Of a DNA stretch of 47,200 bases, positions 43,625-47,200 are shown piece by piece. The stretch's first letter is position 1. Every line of letters starts with the position of its first letter. Origin of the DNA: Candidatus Marsarchaeota G2 archaeon ECH_B_1 (lineage in GTDB: Archaea; Thermoproteota; Thermoprotei_A; Marsarchaeales; Marsarchaeaceae); NCBI GenBank assembly GCA_003019535.1, contig NEXG01000017.1:1-47200 (forward strand), written 5' to 3'. Made by a program: the position numbers and the translations under genes. The notes under the pieces are model-generated. The model did no database searches. It was not told the DNA's origin and saw nothing but the letters and a program-made list of their open reading frames with translations.

Positions 43625-44884
43625 TTGTATGATTTGAAGATTCCGAGGGTTGTTCGGGAGAATCCGTGGATGTGTGCATCTTGTAAGGGGGTCAAACATC
43701 TCTGCGGTGTTTCACCGTGTCCGCTTATAGCCGAGGCTGCGAGCCTGTATAATGTGCGCATCCAAGCCGGTGAGAGCATCTATGGCTCCTCGCCTCCCTC
43801 AGCATTCATGGGTGAGGCGGGCTACCCTAAGATCATGGGTGGCCCCCTTGTACCACTGGATAGTGGTGACACGGGGATCTACGAGGATTCGTCGAGGTGG
43901 ATTGATCTTGGCTTCCCTAAACTCATTGAGATGCGACTCTCACTTGTAAGGCTCATGACTAAACTGGATGTTCACACCCAAACAAACACTGGCTTGCTTG
44001 GACGCGTCCAGGAGGTGGCTCTTGGCTGTAGGCCTGTGGATGTGGAGGCCCGACTCGGTTCCCCTCTGAGTGGCAGGCCGAGCTTCAGCTTTTACACTCC
44101 CCCAATGGGCTCCTCAGCGAGGCTTGAGTCAATCGTGTACGTATCCAACCCCTCGGTGCCCAAGGCGGTTGAACGCGTGGTGGGTGACCGTGACCTCCCC
44201 GCGGGGGAGGGTGTTGTTGAGCTTTGGCGCTCGGGTGTGAAAGTGGACCATGCTCAGAGGCTTCTCTCCGCAGGCCTGCTAGGTAGGAGGAGAAGGCTTG
44301 TGCCTACTAGGTGGAGTATAACCGCCGTTGATGACATCCTCTCTAAGAGGCTTATAGAGAAGATAAGGAGTATGCCCACAATCGACGTAACCATGGCCGG
44401 CTTCCACAGAGCTCTTGGGAACTCCTTTGGGGTCATCCTAGTGGGGGGTAGGGGGTGGTGGTATGAGATGCTTGAGAGCTGGGCTCCATACCTGGGTGCT
44501 GCCTCGGATGAGTCATACGTGGTGCCCTCGGATTGGGAGGACCACCTTGGGAGGAGTACATACGCGTCAAACCTGGGCGGTGCCTACTATGCTGCTAGGC
44601 TCGCTGTTGCAAACCATCTTTACAGTGTGAACAGGCAGGCGGGGGTCTTCGTGTTCATGGAGGTGGACAGAGGGTGGCTCGCCCCACTGGGGGTGTGGCG
44701 TGTCAGGGAGGGTGTTAAACTCGCACTCACCAAGCTACGCGGCTTTGAGAACGCTGGGACGGCGCTTGAACACATACTGGGGTTAATGAAGACTTCGAGG
44801 CTGAGCTGGCTGAGAGGAGGCACCCTACTCAGGCAGCTACTCGTTACCAGGACGCTCGACGAGTTCATGGGTAAAGACCGATAG
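43625..44884 (+). CDS. nreA: archaeal DNA repair protein NreA (Nre family)
   Basis: The 419-residue protein begins with a Cys-rich finger MCASCKGVKHLCGVSPCPLI (Cys-x2-Cys, later Cys and Cys-Pro), then SSPPSAFMGEAGYPKIMGGP, and in the second half RRLVPTRWSITAVDDILSKR, all hallmarks of the archaeal Nre family (DUF650/DUF651). Nre proteins are needed for resistance to DNA damage such as mitomycin and in some lineages bind PCNA through a C-terminal PIP-like motif; here the C terminus (TLDEFMGKDR) has at best a weak one. The start is TTG at 43625 (or a TTG three codons later). Nre is archaeal, which supports the domain call for the organism. Confidence 0.9.
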   Translation: MYDLKIPRVVRENPWMCASCKGVKHLCGVSPCPLIAEAASLYNVRIQAGESIYGSSPPSAFMGEAGYPKIMGGPLVPLDSGDTGIYEDSSRWIDLGFPKLIEMRLSLVRLMTKLDVHTQTNTGLLGRVQEVALGCRPVDVEARLGSPLSGRPSFSFYTPPMGSSARLESIVYVSNPSVPKAVERVVGDRDLPAGEGVVELWRSGVKVDHAQRLLSAGLLGRRRRLVPTRWSITAVDDILSKRLIEKIRSMPTIDVTMAGFHRALGNSFGVILVGGRGWWYEMLESWAPYLGAASDESYVVPSDWEDHLGRSTYASNLGGAYYAARLAVANHLYSVNRQAGVFVFMEVDRGWLAPLGVWRVREGVKLALTKLRGFENAGTALEHILGLMKTSRLSWLRGGTLLRQLLVTRTLDEFMGKDR

Positions 44885-44917
44885 GGGCAGGGGTCAGTCG
44901 ACTGCATCGAGCTCCGC

Positions 44918-46726
44918 TTAAGGAACAACTGAGGGTGTGGGTCCCGTTGCCTTGGGTAGGTGGACGTCAACCAGAGCCGGCCTCCCGTTCTGAGCCACCC
45001 TGAGTGCTTCCTGAAACACCTTCTCGAAATCTTCGGTGGTTGTGGCCGTGGCGGAGTGCACGTTGAACGCTTCGGCGAGCTTCGCAAACCCTATCCTCGG
45101 CGCGTCTAGGTCTAGGAACTCGTAGTCGCCGGCCTGCTTGGCCCAGTGCTGTGAGGAGCGCTCTATGGGGGGCCACTCAACCGCCCAGCAGGCGTTATTG
45201 AGCACCACGTAGACCACTGGTATAGAGTAGTGACTCACAGTCCAGAGCGCGGAGCCGATGTTCCCAAACATCGCCTCACCGTCGCCGAGGGTGCACACCG
45301 CAACCCTGCCCCCACCAGTGATCCTCCCCAAAGCGTACCCGCCATACTCCTCCACGCCGACATACGCCTTATCGGCGAGGGCGACACCGTAGGCCATACC
45401 CACACTCACGCCGAGGTGGCCACTCGGATTCCCAAAATATGTTTGAGGATCGTTCAGCACGATGTTTTTGAGCAGACCGTCACGCGGCGTTATGGCTCCG
45501 TTGACCCAAGCAATGCTTCCCCTCCAGTGCTTGTTCATAGCGTAGCCGATTGAGTAGCCGTCTAGAACACCCCTTTCGAACCTTTCACGGGATTCCTCCC
45601 ACCACTTCCCATAGCGTTGGGCGTGTTCGCTTGCTATCTTCGACGACCTATCCGATATCTGTTCCCTTTCGCTTGTGCTGAGGACGTCTTCGGCGAGCTT
45701 GGTGAGCTTCGCCATCGTGGGTGCTGTGTCGCACACAATCCTTATGGTGGACCAGTCAACACCTCCACCATAATCTCCTCCTTCATAGACATCCTGTCTA
45801 TGGTAGGGATCCGCTGATATGTCCACAAAATCATCCACGGGGGGCTCCTGGTGCGGCAGCACGCCCGCCTCAACCATTATGAGCATATCTACACCTTCAG
45901 GCACCCCATCGAAACCAATACCCCTCGCGAAGCCCAAATGGTGTGAGTCGCCCATCGGGTAGTTCATAAACACTCTGCGTTCAACCACTCCGACGCCGAA
46001 TGTGTGCGCGAACTTCACCAGCTCGCCCACCGAGGCTGGATCCCTCCCAGCGTGGGAGACGAGAACACACGGCTTCTCATGGCTCAGTATCGCGTCGATA
46101 ACCCGGCGGGCAACTCGGTCGTCGGGCACCCTCGGCGCCTCTTCGCGGCTTGGCTCCCTAACTCTGAATGCCCTCTCGACGGGCTGAGCCATAAGATCCT
46201 GTCTAAGAGTTAGGAAGGTGGGCCCCTTCGGCTCACTCAACGCAAGTTGAAAGGCCCTCAGAAAATCGTACGGCATAGACTCGAGCGACTCAACCCTACT
46301 AGCCCACTTGACCCAAGTGGTAGCCAAGCCAAGCATTCCACTGTGATAGTGATACTCCGGCTCACCCGTAGGTATTGGCACGCCTGGAACATTCTCGGAT
46401 GCGAACACGATCACGGGTGCAAAATTCAGGCTGGATGCGTATAGGGCTCCGACAGCGTTCTGTGTGCCCACCACCCTGTCGATGAGCGCCACCCCCGGCC
46501 TACCCGAGGCGAGCGCGTAACCCATCGCGGCGCTCACGGACACAAACTCATGGAGACCCTGAATCCACTTCGGCGGCTTCACCACAACCATCGCGTCCTG
46601 AATATCAGGCATACCCGCACCAGTGGTGCCAAACACAAACTGCACATCCCTATCTCTTAAAAGCTGCACAAACCAGTGGCCACCAGTCTTAGCTTTGAAA
46701 ACCACACGCTTAGATGAGTTTTTCGA
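44918..46726 (-). CDS. thiamine pyrophosphate-dependent enzyme, acetolactate synthase/benzoylformate decarboxylase type
   Basis: Started at MSKNSSKRVV the protein is about 602 residues; a start at 46753 would add nine. The PYR domain has WFVQLLRDRDVQFVFGTTGA and the catalytic Glu in GLHEFVSVSAAMGYALASGR. The middle domain follows, and the PP domain has the cofactor motif CTLGDGEAMFGNIGSALWTV ending VYVVLNNACW. These define ThDP enzymes of the acetohydroxyacid synthase-like group. The loop GGHLGVSVGMAYGVALADK-like region (SGHLGVSVGM) is usual too. The HEF in place of HEQ/HEA and lack of a nearby small subunit argue against a classical acetolactate synthase, so a 2-oxoacid decarboxylase is possible. 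Confidence 0.85.
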   Translation of the reverse strand, partial: SKNSSKRVVFKAKTGGHWFVQLLRDRDVQFVFGTTGAGMPDIQDAMVVVKPPKWIQGLHEFVSVSAAMGYALASGRPGVALIDRVVGTQNAVGALYASSLNFAPVIVFASENVPGVPIPTGEPEYHYHSGMLGLATTWVKWASRVESLESMPYDFLRAFQLALSEPKGPTFLTLRQDLMAQPVERAFRVREPSREEAPRVPDDRVARRVIDAILSHEKPCVLVSHAGRDPASVGELVKFAHTFGVGVVERRVFMNYPMGDSHHLGFARGIGFDGVPEGVDMLIMVEAGVLPHQEPPVDDFVDISADPYHRQDVYEGGDYGGGVDWSTIRIVCDTAPTMAKLTKLAEDVLSTSEREQISDRSSKIASEHAQRYGKWWEESRERFERGVLDGYSIGYAMNKHWRGSIAWVNGAITPRDGLLKNIVLNDPQTYFGNPSGHLGVSVGMAYGVALADKAYVGVEEYGGYALGRITGGGRVAVCTLGDGEAMFGNIGSALWTVSHYSIPVVYVVLNNACWAVEWPPIERSSQHWAKQAGDYEFLDLDAPRIGFAKLAEAFNVHSATATTTEDFEKVFQEALRVAQNGRPALVDVHLPKATGPTPSVVP

Positions 46727-46966
46727 CATACCCATACCCATACTGAAGCACACAATAAAAACCTAATCTTCAACCACCTATTATTACATTCATGTATGAA
46801 GTGGTGTGCGGATCTTCTGTGATGTCGAATTATAATTTTAAGGAGCTCAGTATTTAGGCTAGGAAAAACGTTATTCGTGAACCTTCTCTTCTTTGTGGTA
46901 GAGCTTAAATGCACACATCGAAGGGTCCACTTTGGTAGGGGATGAGCATCCTTGTGGCAGAAGGTC

Positions 46967-47200
46967 ATGAGCACACCGCATTCGGTGCCGCGCGCAGTTC
47001 TCGCCACAGCATTCGCCACGTTTGTGGCATTTATGGGAATAGGGGTGGTGGACCCACTCCTCCCCTTGATTGGTAGGGAGATGGGCGCCACACCGTTTCA
47101 GGTTGAATGGCTATTCACAAGCTACATAAGCGTGATGGCCATCACGATGCTCATCTCGGGCTACCTAGCAACCCGCCTGGGAAGTAAGAGAACGCTCTCA
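46967..47200 (+). CDS. MFS transporter, N-terminal part (runs off the window)
   Basis: The reading from ATG gives VLATAFATFVAFMGIGVVDP, LLPLIGREMGATPFQVEWLF, TSYISVMAITMLISGYLATR and LGSKRTLS, to the end of the window. The first helix with DPLLPLIG, then the second helix and the loop with LATRLGSKR (motif A-like, G-x3-D-R-x-G-R variant) mark a drug/proton antiporter-type MFS protein. A TTG in frame at about 46952 could be the start. The substrate cannot be known from this part. Confidence 0.78.
   Translation, partial: MSTPHSVPRAVLATAFATFVAFMGIGVVDPLLPLIGREMGATPFQVEWLFTSYISVMAITMLISGYLATRLGSKRTLS

Overview
The window looks archaeal, probably from a thermophile of the Thermoproteota/TACK side; I cannot place it more finely from sequence alone. 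The evidence is an NreA-type DNA repair protein, an Hjc-like nuclease, small C2H2 zinc fingers, Lrp-like and CARF-wHTH regulators, a coenzyme-B12 (class II) ribonucleotide reductase, many TTG/GTG starts, and AT-rich TATA-type boxes about 22-30 nt upstream of start codons, which suggests leaderless transcripts. No rRNA, tRNA or CRISPR array was seen.

Layout. 1-4.5 kb: small membrane protein, VOC protein, transposase remnant, Hjc-like nuclease, an intact TnpB element and a secreted DUF4382 protein. 4.6-6.2 kb: gene-poor, with an unidentified broken gene. 6.3-10.1 kb: Lrp-like regulator, DsrE + HAD pair, CARF-wHTH regulator, two-finger C2H2 protein. 10.2-11.6 kb: a decayed TnpB-like gene of a second family. 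12.3-21.2 kb: a block with visibly different, more A/T-rich base use: HTH protein, class II RNR fused to a DUF1998 domain, membrane protein, SBP56 (methanethiol oxidase family), OsmC, metallophosphoesterase and a broken ClC channel. 21.3-22.6 kb: decayed TnpB copy. 23-24.2 kb: C2H2/membrane fusion and a second OsmC. 24.7-30.3 kb: a metal (probably copper) cluster: CopZ, CopA, CcdA/DsbD-like protein, cupredoxin, exported HMA-like protein and a small membrane protein. 30.7-33.1 kb: MscS, DinB-like, HxlR. 34.3-36.1 kb: the intact ClC paralogue. 36.3-39.7 kb: amidohydrolase, then an ArsR-DsrE-SQR-like sulfur operon. 40-41.3 kb: a third TnpB copy. 41.8-47.2 kb: His/Cys-rich miniprotein + PadR pair, methyltransferase, small beta-rich ORF, NreA, ThDP enzyme and the start of an MFS transporter.

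Several otherwise well-conserved genes carry exactly one lesion: RNR, CcdA and cupredoxin each need a -1 shift, SBP56 and the first ClC each lack about two bases, the amidohydrolase has an in-frame TGA and the 29.8 kb membrane gene an in-frame TAG. Either this assembly has uncorrected indels or the locus is decaying. Reads must settle this before these genes are called pseudogenes or recoded.

The most interesting points are the RNR-DUF1998 fusion with its junction at an A_AAA_AAG slippery heptamer, the split HMA/P-type ATPase/CcdA/cupredoxin metal system behind two overlapping palindromes, the His/Cys-rich miniprotein coupled to a Cys-rich PadR, and a TnpB-only element family whose copies allow left end, right end and predicted guide segments to be read off.
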